From DATBLE01 sp963808815 (lineage in GTDB: Bacteria > Actinomycetota > Thermoleophilia > Gaiellales > Gaiellaceae), in contig CAWEGI010000015.1 in assembly GCA_963808815.1 (NCBI GenBank), forward strand, positions 124,001 through 188,000: a stretch of 64,000 nt of DNA. Reading direction: 5' to 3'. How positions within the stretch are numbered: position 1 is the first letter of the stretch; every line of letters starts with the position of its first letter. Shown piece by piece: positions 42,174 to 50,690 of the stretch. Both the position numbers and the translations under genes were made by a program. A model generated the notes under the pieces. It searched no databases, was not told where the DNA came from, and saw only the letters and a program-made list of their open reading frames with translations.

Positions 42174-42873
42174 AGGCGATCATCCCCTGGCGGCCGGTAC
42201 GCCCGGCGTCGCGCCGGTGCGAGAAGAAGAGGTCCGGGTTGCAGGACGTGCAGAGGTCGGTCCGGTGCACGTCTGCGATGCCGGCCGCCTCCAGCGCACG
42301 CTCGGCGGCGGTCCAGAGGTCGAGCCGTCCGTCCCGGACGATTTCCTCGCCGTACCGCTCGCGGAACGGACCGGCGACCTCGTCCCCGACCTCGTAGCAG
42401 CACGGACCGATCCCCGGGCCGATCGCGGCCGCGAGCGTGCCGCCGTCGAGCGCCGCGACGGCATTCGCGACGATCCCGGCCAGCAGGCCGCGCCAGCCGA
42501 CGTGAAGCGCCGCCGCCGCGGCCGGCCCGCCGTTCGATCGCACGATCGCCACCGGCAGGCAGTCGGCGGTGAAGACGAGCAGCGGCTGCCCCGGCGTGTC
42601 GGTCCAGAGCCCGTCGCCCGGCTCTCCGGCGCCCCCTGCCCGCCTGACGGCCGCCCCGTGCACCTGCCGCCCGTAGGAGAGAAGCTCCGCGTCGGTACCG
42701 ACCTCCGCGCACAAGCGGCGGCGGTTCTCCCCCACGCGCTCAGGATCGTCGTCGGTGAGCCGGCCGAGGTTGAGGGTGTCGAACGGCGCGCCGCTGACCC
42801 CGCCGCGCCGCGTCGAGAATGCGACCGCATACGGCCCGGGTGCGTCCCAGCGGATCAGCGCGAGCTCACTCAT
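42163..42873 (-). CDS. pgeF: Multicopper-oxidase-fold purine nucleoside phosphorylase (YfiH/PgeF)
   Basis: 236-residue protein of the DUF152/laccase-like family, now known in several bacteria as a purine nucleoside phosphorylase and peptidoglycan-editing factor. Metal site His residues: GRQVHGAAV, TADCLPVAI with Cys, and ALHVGWRGLL; the end has CTSCNPDLFFSHRRDAGRTGRQG, the signature of the family. It lies upstream of yggS and sepF in the usual order, which links it to division or wall maintenance. The family is promiscuous, so the real substrate in the cell is uncertain. Confidence 0.9.
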   Translation of the reverse strand: MSELALIRWDAPGPYAVAFSTRRGGVSGAPFDTLNLGRLTDDDPERVGENRRRLCAEVGTDAELLSYGRQVHGAAVRRAGGAGEPGDGLWTDTPGQPLLVFTADCLPVAIVRSNGGPAAAAALHVGWRGLLAGIVANAVAALDGGTLAAAIGPGIGPCCYEVGDEVAGPFRERYGEEIVRDGRLDLWTAAERALEAAGIADVHRTDLCTSCNPDLFFSHRRDAGRTGRQGMIAYVS

Positions 42874-44005
42874 CGGCGATCAATTCTCTCGCGGCGGCCA
42901 GCTCGGCCCGGCGGCCGCCCAGCTCCCCGCGCAGCTTGCGGCGGCGGAGCTCCTCGAGGATCTCCCCCACGCGCGGCGACTCGGGCACGCCCAGCTCGGC
43001 CAGGTCGGCTCCGGTCACCTCGAGCCGCACGCTGCGCAGCCGCATGAACCAGTCGCGTAGTGCTGCCGAATCCTGCCGCGCCAGCGCGAGCAGCGCGCCT
43101 TCGGGCGCGCGGCCGGCGAGATCCGCGATCTCGACCGGGTCGGTCGCCTCCGCCAGCACGGGCGCCAGCGCGAGCGCCTCCTCGACCGCCCGGGCATCCT
43201 GCCGCCGGAGCGAGAGCCGCTCGATCAGCCCGGGGTGGGCGGCTGCGACCGCTGTCAGGCGCACGCGCCAGCGCGGTGCGTCGGGGTCGAGCTCCGCCCG
43301 CAGGACGTCCAGTCGTTCGACGAGCCCCGGCTCGAGCCGGGGGGCGGCCGCGAGCTGGGCGAGCCGGTCGAGCGACTGCTCCGCCTCGTCCTCGGAGAGC
43401 AGCGCAACCACCTCCTCGCGCATCCGCGCGCCCGAGAGCAGGCGGATGCCGGCAACTCCCTCCCGCGCGAGCCGCGCCGTCTCCTCGTCCATCCGGAAGC
43501 CCAGCCGGCTCTCGTACCGGACCGCCCGGAAGATCCTTGTCGGGTCGTCGACGAACGACTGCTCGTGCAGGACGCGGATCGTCTCGTTCTCGAGGTCGGC
43601 GCGGCCGCCGTGCGGGTCGACCAGCCGGCCGAAGTCGCTCCCGAGCGACGCCGCCATGGCGTTCACCGTGAAGTCGCGCCGCGCGAGGTCGTCTTCGATC
43701 GTGCCGGCCTCGACGTCGGGAAGCGCCGCGGGGGCGGCGTACGTCTCGCGGCGACAGGTGACCACGTCGAGCTGCCTCCCGTCCGGAAAGCGGACCACTG
43801 CGGTGCCGAACCGGCCGTGCGCGGTCACCTCGCCGCCCAGTCCGCGCGCGAACTCGATCGCGTCGCCCTCGACGGCGAGGTCGACGTCGAAGCTTTCCCG
43901 GCCGAGCAGGAGGTCGCGGACGGCGCCGCCGACGAGGTAGACGCCCTCCCGCCGCGGCAGGTCGAGGGAACGCAGCCCGTCGGAGATCGAGTCAGGCGAG
44001 CGCAA
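42866..44005 (-). CDS. CCA tRNA nucleotidyltransferase/poly(A) polymerase family protein
   Basis: 379-residue class II nucleotidyltransferase. The head domain has YLVGGAVRDLLLG at about 23-35, the metal-binding FDVDLAVEGD, and RRDFTVNAMAASLG; the neck has LRVLHEQSFVDDPTRIFRAVRYESRLGF. There is no HD phosphohydrolase domain. As the tRNA-Pro here lacks an encoded CCA, the protein is probably a tRNA CCA- or A-adding enzyme. The start is TTG at 44005, inside the 3' end of ridA. It precedes pgeF with an 8-base overlap. Confidence 0.87.
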   Translation of the reverse strand: MRSPDSISDGLRSLDLPRREGVYLVGGAVRDLLLGRESFDVDLAVEGDAIEFARGLGGEVTAHGRFGTAVVRFPDGRQLDVVTCRRETYAAPAALPDVEAGTIEDDLARRDFTVNAMAASLGSDFGRLVDPHGGRADLENETIRVLHEQSFVDDPTRIFRAVRYESRLGFRMDEETARLAREGVAGIRLLSGARMREEVVALLSEDEAEQSLDRLAQLAAAPRLEPGLVERLDVLRAELDPDAPRWRVRLTAVAAAHPGLIERLSLRRQDARAVEEALALAPVLAEATDPVEIADLAGRAPEGALLALARQDSAALRDWFMRLRSVRLEVTGADLAELGVPESPRVGEILEELRRRKLRGELGGRRAELAAARELIADE

Positions 44006-44381
44006 TCGCGTCGATCTCGACCAGCGCGCCAGAGGGAAGCGCCGACACCTCGACGGTCGCGCGGGCGGGCGGCACTTCCCCGACGTGCGTGCGGTACACG
44101 TCGTTCATCGCCTGGAAATCGTCGAGGTTCGTCAGGTAGACGGTCGTCTTCACGACCCGGTCGAGACTACTGCCGGCGGCCTCGAGGATCGCGCGCAGGT
44201 TCGCGAGCACCTGCTCGGTCTGCTCCCCGACATCGGAGCCGACCGGCTCGGTCGCGCCCGGGACGAGCGCGACCTGCCCGGAGACGAACACGAGCCCGCC
44301 GGCCTTGATCGCCTGCGAGTACGGAGCACCCTGGAACGGCGCGGGCGCCTCTTCGGTACGGACTGCCTCCTTCTCGGCCAT
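43992..44381 (-). CDS. ridA: RidA-family imine/enamine deaminase
   Basis: Small YjgF/RidA protein (129 residues) that hydrolyses reactive 2-aminoacrylate-type enamines to ketoacids and ammonia. Family marks: PYSQAIKAGGLVFVSGQVALVPG at the N-terminus, LRAILEAAGSSLDRVVKTTVYLTNLDDFQAMNDVY and PPARATVEVSALPSGALVEIDAIA with the catalytic Arg. ATG at 44381 with AAGGAG 7 bases upstream is preferred over a longer frame. It lies between the HisB-like gene and the CCA-adding-type gene. Confidence 0.93.
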   Translation of the reverse strand: MAEKEAVRTEEAPAPFQGAPYSQAIKAGGLVFVSGQVALVPGATEPVGSDVGEQTEQVLANLRAILEAAGSSLDRVVKTTVYLTNLDDFQAMNDVYRTHVGEVPPARATVEVSALPSGALVEIDAIALA

Positions 44382-44400
44382 GGGGCTCCTTCCGTTCGGG

Positions 44401-44925
44401 TCAGGGACGCGGCGCACGGCAGGCCGCCGCAAGGGCAACCCCGAGCGCCTTGAACATCGCCTCGAGCACGTGCTGGGCGTCGTCGCCGGCGATCAGTCGG
44501 ACGTGGAGGTTCAGGCCTGCCCCCTCGGCGAAGCGGCGTAGGAAGTCCGTGACCAGATCGGTTTCGAGGCCGCCGACGCGGGTGTCGGACAGATCGACGT
44601 TCGAGGCGAGCAGTGGCCGCTCGGTGACCTCGACGACAACGTGCGCCAGCGCCTCGTCGACGGGCAGCACGCCCGAGCCGAAGCCGCGCACGCCGGGAGC
44701 ACGGAGGTGGGCGGAAAGCGCCTCCCCCAGCGCCTCCGCCGCCTCGATCGCGTCGGCGGACGTCTCGCCGGCGGCCAGCGCGACGACCAGGTCGAAGCGG
44801 GCGTATTCGGCCAGCAGCACGAGCAGGCGGTCGAGGACGGGGAAGCCCGTGTCGACGTTCGCGCGGCCGGTCCCGGCGACGGTCACCTCCACGCGGAGAC
44901 GCTCTGCGCGGCTGCTTGGTGTCAT
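44401..44925 (-). CDS. HisB-like protein lacking metal-binding histidines
   Basis: 174-residue protein aligning along its length with imidazoleglycerol-phosphate dehydratase (GTGRANVDTGFPVLDRLLVLLAEYARFDL, VRGFGSGVLPVDEALAHVVVEVTERPLLASNVDL). The metal-binding motifs are stripped: the FLDHM position reads VLDRL, the DDHHTVED segment reads SADAIEAAE and the DHHIIEA segment reads DAQHVLEA, so nearly all Mn-binding His are lost. It cannot work as a normal dehydratase and is probably a pseudoenzyme or has gained a new role. It follows murA by 8 bases, outside any his operon. Confidence 0.72.
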   Translation of the reverse strand: MTPSSRAERLRVEVTVAGTGRANVDTGFPVLDRLLVLLAEYARFDLVVALAAGETSADAIEAAEALGEALSAHLRAPGVRGFGSGVLPVDEALAHVVVEVTERPLLASNVDLSDTRVGGLETDLVTDFLRRFAEGAGLNLHVRLIAGDDAQHVLEAMFKALGVALAAACRAPRP

Positions 44926-44933
44926 TCCGCGAG

Positions 44934-46217
44934 TCAGGTCTCGACGCGCTCGATGCGGGCGCCGATCGCGCGCAGCCGCTCGTCGATCCGCTCGTACCCC
45001 TTGTCGATCTGGTGGACCGCGCCGATCGTCGACTGGCCCTCGGCGGAGAGCGCCGCCAAGAGCATCGCCATGCCGGCACGGATGTCCGGGCTCTCCATGC
45101 GTTGCCCGAGCAGCGTCGCCGGGCCGGTGACGACCGCGCGATGCGGATCGCAGAGAATGATCCTCGCGCCCATCCCGACCAGCTTGTCGACGAAGAAGAG
45201 GCGGCTCTCGAACATCTTCTCGAAGACCAGGACGGTGCCGAACGCCTGGGTCGCCACCGTGAGGGCGATCGACGTCAGGTCGGCGGGGAACGCCGGCCAC
45301 GGCCCGTCCTCGATCTTCGGGATGTGTCCGCCGAGGTCGTCCTCGACGATCAACTGCTGGCGCGGCGGGACGCGGATCGAGGTGCCGTCGATCTCCGTCT
45401 GGATTCCGAGCCGGCGGAAGGCGGGCAGGATCGAGATCAGGTCGTTCGGGTCGGTGTCCTCGATCGTCACGTCGCTCGAGGTCATGGCGGCGAGGCCGAT
45501 GAAGCTCGCCACCTCGATGTGGTCGGGCCCGATCCGCCACTCGCCGCCGGCGAGCGACGAGACGCCTTGGATGCGGAGCACGTTCGACTCGATCCCCTCG
45601 ATGTGCGCTCCGAGAGAGACGAGGAAGCGGCAGAGATCCTGGACGTGTGGCTCGCAGGCGGCGTTGCCGATCACGGTCTCACCCGGCGTCAGCACGGCGG
45701 CCATGACGGTGTTCTCGGTCGCCATCACGCTGGCCTCGTCCAGGAAGATGCGCTCGCCGCGGAGACCCCCGTCTGCGTTCATCTCGTAGCGGTCGCGCAG
45801 GTCGATTGCCGCGCCCATCCGGGCAAAGGCGTGGATGTGCGGATCGAGCCGGCGGCGGCCGATCAGGTCGCCGCCGGGCGGCGGCACGGTCACCTGGCCG
45901 AACCGGGCGAGCAGCGGCCCGGCGAGCAGGAAAGAGGCGCGCATGCGGCCGCATAGCTCGGGGTCGAGCTCGTACTTGGCGACCTCGGCGGTGTGGACAC
46001 GCAGTTCGTTCGGGCCCGTCCAGGCAACCTCCGCGCCCAGGTCGGCGAGCAGCTCGAGCATGGTGTCGACGTCCCGTATCCGCGGGACGTTCGAGAGCGT
46101 GACCGGCTCCTGGGTGAGCAGCGTCGCCGCCAGGATCGGGAGCGCACCGTTCTTGTTGCCGGCGGCCTTGATCGCCCCCGACAGACGCCGGCCGCCCTCG
46201 ATCACCAGGGCCTGCAT
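44934..46217 (-). CDS. murA: UDP-N-acetylglucosamine 1-carboxyvinyltransferase (Asp at the fosfomycin Cys)
   Basis: First committed step of peptidoglycan synthesis. About 427 residues, inside-out alpha/beta barrel. KAAGNKNGALPILAATLL is the substrate-binding N-terminus. The loop that in E. coli holds the catalytic Cys reads PPGGDLIGRRRLDPH, with Asp in the Cys position, as in Mycobacterium; such MurA is insensitive to fosfomycin. Arg and Asp in the C-terminal domain (DLTSIALTVATQAFG) fit. ATG at 46217 (MQALVIEGG) is preferred to 46262, which would extend nearly to the divergent HD gene at 46281; neither has a strong ribosome site. Confidence 0.93.
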   Translation of the reverse strand: MQALVIEGGRRLSGAIKAAGNKNGALPILAATLLTQEPVTLSNVPRIRDVDTMLELLADLGAEVAWTGPNELRVHTAEVAKYELDPELCGRMRASFLLAGPLLARFGQVTVPPPGGDLIGRRRLDPHIHAFARMGAAIDLRDRYEMNADGGLRGERIFLDEASVMATENTVMAAVLTPGETVIGNAACEPHVQDLCRFLVSLGAHIEGIESNVLRIQGVSSLAGGEWRIGPDHIEVASFIGLAAMTSSDVTIEDTDPNDLISILPAFRRLGIQTEIDGTSIRVPPRQQLIVEDDLGGHIPKIEDGPWPAFPADLTSIALTVATQAFGTVLVFEKMFESRLFFVDKLVGMGARIILCDPHRAVVTGPATLLGQRMESPDIRAGMAMLLAALSAEGQSTIGAVHQIDKGYERIDERLRAIGARIERVET

Positions 46218-46280
46218 CAGCTCGGAAGCGAGCGCGCCCGCGGGCAGGGCGGAGGCGGGCATCGCGGTAGGCTAGCGGAC

Positions 46281-46853
46281 GTGGCGAACCCCACCCGTGA
46301 GCAGGCCTGGGACACGCTCACTCGTTACACGAAGAACCAGGCGCTCCTCCGTCACGCGCTCGCCGTGGAGGCGTCGGTCCGCTGGTACGCGCGCAGGGAC
46401 GGGGAGGACGAAGAGCTCTGGGGCGTGACCGCGCTCCTGCACGACTTCGACTACGAGATCCACCCCACGCTCGACCGGCATCCCCAGGACGGCGCACCGA
46501 TCCTGCGCGAGGAGGGGTACCCGGAGGTCGTGGTCGAGGGCGTCCTCTCCCACGCCGAGCACCTCGCGATCCCGCGCGACACGCCGCTGAAGAAGACCCT
46601 GTTCGCCTGCGACGAGCTCTCCGGGTTCGTCCACGCATGCGGGCTCGTCCGGCCGGACGGGATCGCCACGCTCGAGCCCAGATCGGTGCTGAAGAAGCTC
46701 AAACAGCCGTCCTTCGCGGCCGGGGTGCACCGCGACGAGGTCTACGCCGGCGCCGAGCTGCTCGGCCTCGAGCTCGATCAGCACATCGCGAACGTGATCG
46801 AGGCGCTGCGGCCGATCGCGGGCGAGCTGGGGTTGCGCGGGGCCGAGGCCTAG
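46281..46853 (+). CDS. HD-domain hydrolase, HDIG type
   Basis: 190-residue metal-dependent phosphohydrolase-fold protein: RHALAVEASVRWYARRDGED, then LLHDFDYEIHP (His-Asp pair) and LSHAEHLAIPRDTPLKKTLFACDELSGFV with further metal residues. The HDIG family includes nucleotide phosphohydrolases; substrate unknown. GTG start at 46281, divergent from murA with about 63 bp between starts, which must hold both promoters. The 3' end overlaps the convergent surface-protein gene by four bases. Confidence 0.83.
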   Translation: MANPTREQAWDTLTRYTKNQALLRHALAVEASVRWYARRDGEDEELWGVTALLHDFDYEIHPTLDRHPQDGAPILREEGYPEVVVEGVLSHAEHLAIPRDTPLKKTLFACDELSGFVHACGLVRPDGIATLEPRSVLKKLKQPSFAAGVHRDEVYAGAELLGLELDQHIANVIEALRPIAGELGLRGAEA

Positions 46854-48787
46854 CGCAGCCTGACGCGCGTGGTCTTCTGCGCGCGGCGTGTGTCGGCGCT
46901 GAGCTTCCAGACCACGCGGTAGGTGCCCGGCCGCCTGATCGTCTTCGGCAGCCGCAGCTGCACGAGGGAGGTGCCCGGGGGGAGCACGAAGTTCCAGCGA
47001 ACAGGCTTCTTCAGCCCGGGACCCGACATGGTCGCGCTGACGAGCGCGCGTCGGGTGGAGCTGAGCCTGGCCCGGACATAGCCGCCCCTGGCCGTCACGA
47101 CCACCGAGACGGGCGCCGCGACCAGCAGACGGCCGGCGAGCGAGTTGACCGTCAGGGCGACGAGCGTGCTCGGGTTCCCGGCGTTGTCGAAGGCGCGCAC
47201 CTTGAGGTGGGTCAGGCCGACGAGAGGAATCGCTCGCGTGTACTCGTTGCCGTGGTCGACCTTCGGCTCGGTTCCGTCGGTCGTCCAGCGGATCGTGTCC
47301 ATGCCGGACCCGAGATCGGTCGCCGAGAAGGTGACCATGACCGTCTTCGCGTACGGCTGCTGCTTGCAGACCGCACCGTTGCAACGGACGGCCAGCGTCG
47401 GGGCAGTCGCGTCGGGGGCGAGCGAGAACGTGGCGACACCCGAGCTCAGTCCAGCGGCATTCGACGACGTGACCGAGAGCGGGCCGGTCGCCGTCGTCCC
47501 CGTCTTGGTCGAGACGTAGGTGCGGTGCGGCCCCGTTCCCACTGCCGTGAAGCCGGGGATGGTCGGGAACGAGTACGCGGCGACGCCGGACTGTGGGTCC
47601 GAAGAGGCCGCAGTGACCGTGAACGACCCGGTCGAGCCCGGCCGGAAGTAGACGGTGCTGCCTGACGCGGCCGCGTTGGAAAAGCCGGTGAAGAGGAGCG
47701 ACGGCGTGGTCGGCGCAGTTCCGTCCACCTTCGCGTCGGCCGAGGGCGGCGACGCGGCCGAGACGTTGCCGACGTTGTCGGTCGCCTTCGCCTGGTAGCG
47801 GTAGCAGCTTCCGGAGGTCGCCGACGAATCGCCGGTCCCCGACAGCGTCACCGGCGCGAAGGCGCCGAAGGTTCCGCAGGCGCCGTTGGTCATGGTCGCG
47901 GCCGCGCGCTCGACGACCGAGCGGCTCGCGTCCACGCCGGAGCCCGCGTCGATCCCCGGGGCGACGGCGAGCGAGACGGAGCTCCCGAACCAGGGGCCGC
48001 CTGCGAGCGTTACCGCCTGGCCCGTGGGCGCGGCGGAGTCTCCGCTGATCGTGATCGAGTCGGTGGCGGTTCCGCCGACTGTGGTGGCGGTCACCGTCTT
48101 GGCGCCCGGAGCACCTGCACCGGCCGTCCAGCTGTAGGTGACCGGCGACGAGAACGGGGAGGCGGTGTCGTCACCACCGGTCGAGCTCGCCCAGCCGGCC
48201 ACGCTGGATACGTCGGGGAAGGTGACCGTGGCACCGCCCAGCGAGACCTGGTCGGTGACGGTCGCGTTGAGCGTGAACGACCCCGTCGTGTTGGCACGGA
48301 ACCACTGCGTCTTGGTCGTCGGGTCGAAGAACTGATCGCCGGCGCCGCTCGCCTCGGTGGGCGGCGTGACCTTCACGGTCGGGACGTCCGGGGTGACGGT
48401 GAACGTGGCGGTCTTCTGGCTCGGGTCGGCGTCGTGAACGGTCACGGTCTGCGCGCCGGTCGCAGTCGTCGATGCGGTCCAGCCGTAGGTCATGACGCAC
48501 GGGCACGGTCCAGCAACGGCTACGCCGCCGCCGGTCATTCCCGTGACCGTGGGGAAGTCCACGCTCGTCACAGGTGACGTCGCCGTCACTTTCACGTCGA
48601 AGCTGCCACTGTTCGTGCCGGTCGCCGCGTAGTAGAGCGTCGAGCCCGAGGCGGATTCCGACGACGAGGTCAGGTTGACCACGTCGACCCTGAGGCCGGA
48701 GATCGTCGCCTGAGAGCTGGCGACGCCCACGGCAAAGGCGCCGACGAGCGCGAGCAGTGCAACGCGGAGCTTCACGGCCCAATCCAT
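46850..48787 (-). CDS. Large secreted repeat-domain protein with chitobiase-like C-terminal region
   Basis: 645-residue exported protein. A signal peptide is at residues 1-28 (MDWAVKLRVALLALVGAFAV). The rest is Ser/Thr/Gly/Val-rich beta structure: several Ig-like or Big-type domains of about 80-90 residues with the recurring pattern Ser-Phe-Thr-Val or Ser-Phe-Asp-Val (GSFDVKVTAT, GSFTLNATVT, GSFTVTAASS), then at about 490-555 a chitobiase/HYR-like domain (TIRWTTDGTEPKVDHGNEYTRAIPLVGLTHLKVRAFDNAGN). No sortase or S-layer motif is seen. Likely a cell-surface or matrix protein. Confidence 0.75.
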   Translation of the reverse strand: MDWAVKLRVALLALVGAFAVGVASSQATISGLRVDVVNLTSSSESASGSTLYYAATGTNSGSFDVKVTATSPVTSVDFPTVTGMTGGGVAVAGPCPCVMTYGWTASTTATGAQTVTVHDADPSQKTATFTVTPDVPTVKVTPPTEASGAGDQFFDPTTKTQWFRANTTGSFTLNATVTDQVSLGGATVTFPDVSSVAGWASSTGGDDTASPFSSPVTYSWTAGAGAPGAKTVTATTVGGTATDSITISGDSAAPTGQAVTLAGGPWFGSSVSLAVAPGIDAGSGVDASRSVVERAAATMTNGACGTFGAFAPVTLSGTGDSSATSGSCYRYQAKATDNVGNVSAASPPSADAKVDGTAPTTPSLLFTGFSNAAASGSTVYFRPGSTGSFTVTAASSDPQSGVAAYSFPTIPGFTAVGTGPHRTYVSTKTGTTATGPLSVTSSNAAGLSSGVATFSLAPDATAPTLAVRCNGAVCKQQPYAKTVMVTFSATDLGSGMDTIRWTTDGTEPKVDHGNEYTRAIPLVGLTHLKVRAFDNAGNPSTLVALTVNSLAGRLLVAAPVSVVVTARGGYVRARLSSTRRALVSATMSGPGLKKPVRWNFVLPPGTSLVQLRLPKTIRRPGTYRVVWKLSADTRRAQKTTRVRLR

Positions 48788-48820
48788 CGGCGGGAAGGCC
48801 CGGTAGCTTGAGCGAGTTCC

Positions 48821-49897
48821 CTACAACGAGGCGAGCAGTCGCTCGATGTCCTCGTCGCTCGTCCACCAGCCGCAGGAGATCCGCAGCCAGGCGGTGCCCG
48901 GCATGTCCCGGACGACGATGCCGTGTTCGAACAACCTGCGAGCGGTCTCGGCGGGGTCGCCCTCGGGCACGAACGAGACGAGATTCGCCTGGCCGGGCGC
49001 GGTCGCGACCTCGAAGCGGTTGGCGAGCGACGTCCAGCAGCGCGCGGAGATCTCGCTCCCGTGGTGGGCCGCCCAGTGGGGAGTCGTGCCAAGGGCAGCC
49101 TCCAGTCCCGCCAGGGCGGGCGTGGGGATCCAGCCGCTGTCGAACCGGGCAGCCCCCGGCTTGGGTGTGAAGGTGCCGCTCTCGTCGTGGCCGTCCTGCG
49201 AGAAGTACGTGGGCAACGCGACCTGCAGGGCCCCGGGCTCGCGGACGTACAGGCCGCCGGTCGCGTCCGGGCCGCAAAGCCATTTCTGACCGGACACGGT
49301 ATAGAAGTCGTACCGCGCCGCCTCGACCGCGATCGCGCCGGCACTCTGGGCGCCGTCCACGAGCATCGGCAGGCCCGTCGCGTCCTGGATCTCCTCGACG
49401 GGCAGCAAATTGCCGGTTTGCCATGACACGTGCGAGAGGGCGATCAGCCGCGTCCTCGGCGTCACCTGGGCGAGGATGGTCTCCAGCGCGCGCTCGGAGG
49501 GCTGCGCCCTCACCGCGGCCACCCGCACGGTCGCCTCCGAGGCGTCGAGCGCGCCCAGCAGCCCGAAGTGCTCGGTGTCGGTGGTGACGATCTCGTCCTC
49601 GGCCCGCAGGCGCAGCCCGGACAGGACGATGTTGCAGCAGTCGGTCGTGGACGTGGTCAGCGCGAGGTTCTCGGGCGGCACGCAGATCGTCGCGGCCAGA
49701 CCGGCGCGTACCCGCTTCCGCAGCTCGAGCATCGTGTCGATGTACGGCAGTCCGCCGCGCCCCAGCTCGAGGTCGGCGAGCTGCTGGGCCGCCATCGCCT
49801 CGACCGTCGCCCGGGCCAGCGGGCCCATCGAGCCGGCGTTCAGGTACGCGACCTCGTCGAGGACGGGGAACTGCGCGCGGGCTTCGTGGAAGTTCAC
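48821..49897 (-). CDS. Class V aminotransferase (cysteine desulfurase-like fold)
   Basis: 358-residue PLP enzyme. Recognisable: AYLNAGSMGPLARATVEA at the N-terminus, TTSTTDCCNIVLSGL, VDGAQSAGAIAVE with the cofactor Asp, and the Schiff-base Lys in YTVSGQKWLCGPDATGGLYV. The fold covers cysteine desulfurases, isopenicillin-N epimerases and kynureninases; no feature (such as the SufS loop Cys) fixes the reaction. The GTG start overlaps the upstream EEP gene stop (GTGA), so the two are coupled. Confidence 0.85.
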   Translation of the reverse strand: MNFHEARAQFPVLDEVAYLNAGSMGPLARATVEAMAAQQLADLELGRGGLPYIDTMLELRKRVRAGLAATICVPPENLALTTSTTDCCNIVLSGLRLRAEDEIVTTDTEHFGLLGALDASEATVRVAAVRAQPSERALETILAQVTPRTRLIALSHVSWQTGNLLPVEEIQDATGLPMLVDGAQSAGAIAVEAARYDFYTVSGQKWLCGPDATGGLYVREPGALQVALPTYFSQDGHDESGTFTPKPGAARFDSGWIPTPALAGLEAALGTTPHWAAHHGSEISARCWTSLANRFEVATAPGQANLVSFVPEGDPAETARRLFEHGIVVRDMPGTAWLRISCGWWTSDEDIERLLASL

Positions 49898-50664
49898 AGC
49901 TCGAGCTCGATGGGCGGGTGGTCCGACAGCAGCATGCCGTTTCGGAGGCGCCGCTCGTCGGGCCAAACCTCGATCGCGGAGGGTTCGGCACCGCGAACGG
50001 CGATGTGGTCGATCCCTGGCCCGGGCTCCGAGTAGCCGTCCAGAACCCAGTGCGCTGCCATGGCGTTGAAGTCACCCGCGATCACGACCGTGTCGGCGGG
50101 CCGCGCCAGCGACTCGATCAACGGCACCACGCGCCGCAGCTCGGCCGCGGGGATCCGGGGGTCTCCGAGCGACCCCGTGGCGTGCAGGTTGGCGACGACG
50201 AGGCCGTCGGACAGGCGCACGATCTGGCAGATGCGTCGTTCCTTCCCCCAGGCCAGTCGGGTGACCAGGTCGAGCCCGAGCCGGTGCGCCTGCTGACGCC
50301 GGAACGGCGTCGGGTTCAGCGGCACGACCTCGTGCAGGACGACGCGGCGACCGTCGCCGAGGAGGATGGCGTTGCCCTGGCCGGAGAACGCCGAGCGGAG
50401 GAGCCCCGGACTCAGGTCGGTCAGTCTCCGTCCAAGGCCGGCCGTGATCGGCATCGGCCCCAGCCGCGGCCGCTGCGAGACGTCGCCGACAGCGGTCATG
50501 CCACTCCAGCGGGCAAGCTCGTCGAGCGCCCAGGCCGGCACCTCCTGGAGGACGAGCACGTCTGGACGGTCGGCGCAGGCCAGCCGAACCATCTCCTCGA
50601 GGTACACCGACGAGCTCGGCGGCGAGGTGTTCCCGTGGAAGAGGTTCCAGCTCCGGACCAGCAT
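49894..50664 (-). CDS. Endonuclease/exonuclease/phosphatase-family hydrolase
   Basis: 256-residue EEP-superfamily protein, metal-dependent phosphoesterase. Key residues: WNLFHG with Asn near the start, LVLQEVPAWAL with the metal Glu, the VVANLHATG segment with His, IAGDFNAM with the Asp-Asn pair and the last SDHPPIEL with Asp-His. Substrate could be DNA, a phosphoinositide-like lipid or an endo-type diester; not determined. Coupled to the aminotransferase gene by GTGA overlap. Divergent from the glycosyltransferase with only 26 bp between starts. Confidence 0.85.
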   Translation of the reverse strand: MLVRSWNLFHGNTSPPSSSVYLEEMVRLACADRPDVLVLQEVPAWALDELARWSGMTAVGDVSQRPRLGPMPITAGLGRRLTDLSPGLLRSAFSGQGNAILLGDGRRVVLHEVVPLNPTPFRRQQAHRLGLDLVTRLAWGKERRICQIVRLSDGLVVANLHATGSLGDPRIPAAELRRVVPLIESLARPADTVVIAGDFNAMAAHWVLDGYSEPGPGIDHIAVRGAEPSAIEVWPDERRLRNGMLLSDHPPIELEL

Positions 50665-50690
50665 GGTGTGCCGATTACTGTACGAGCGCC

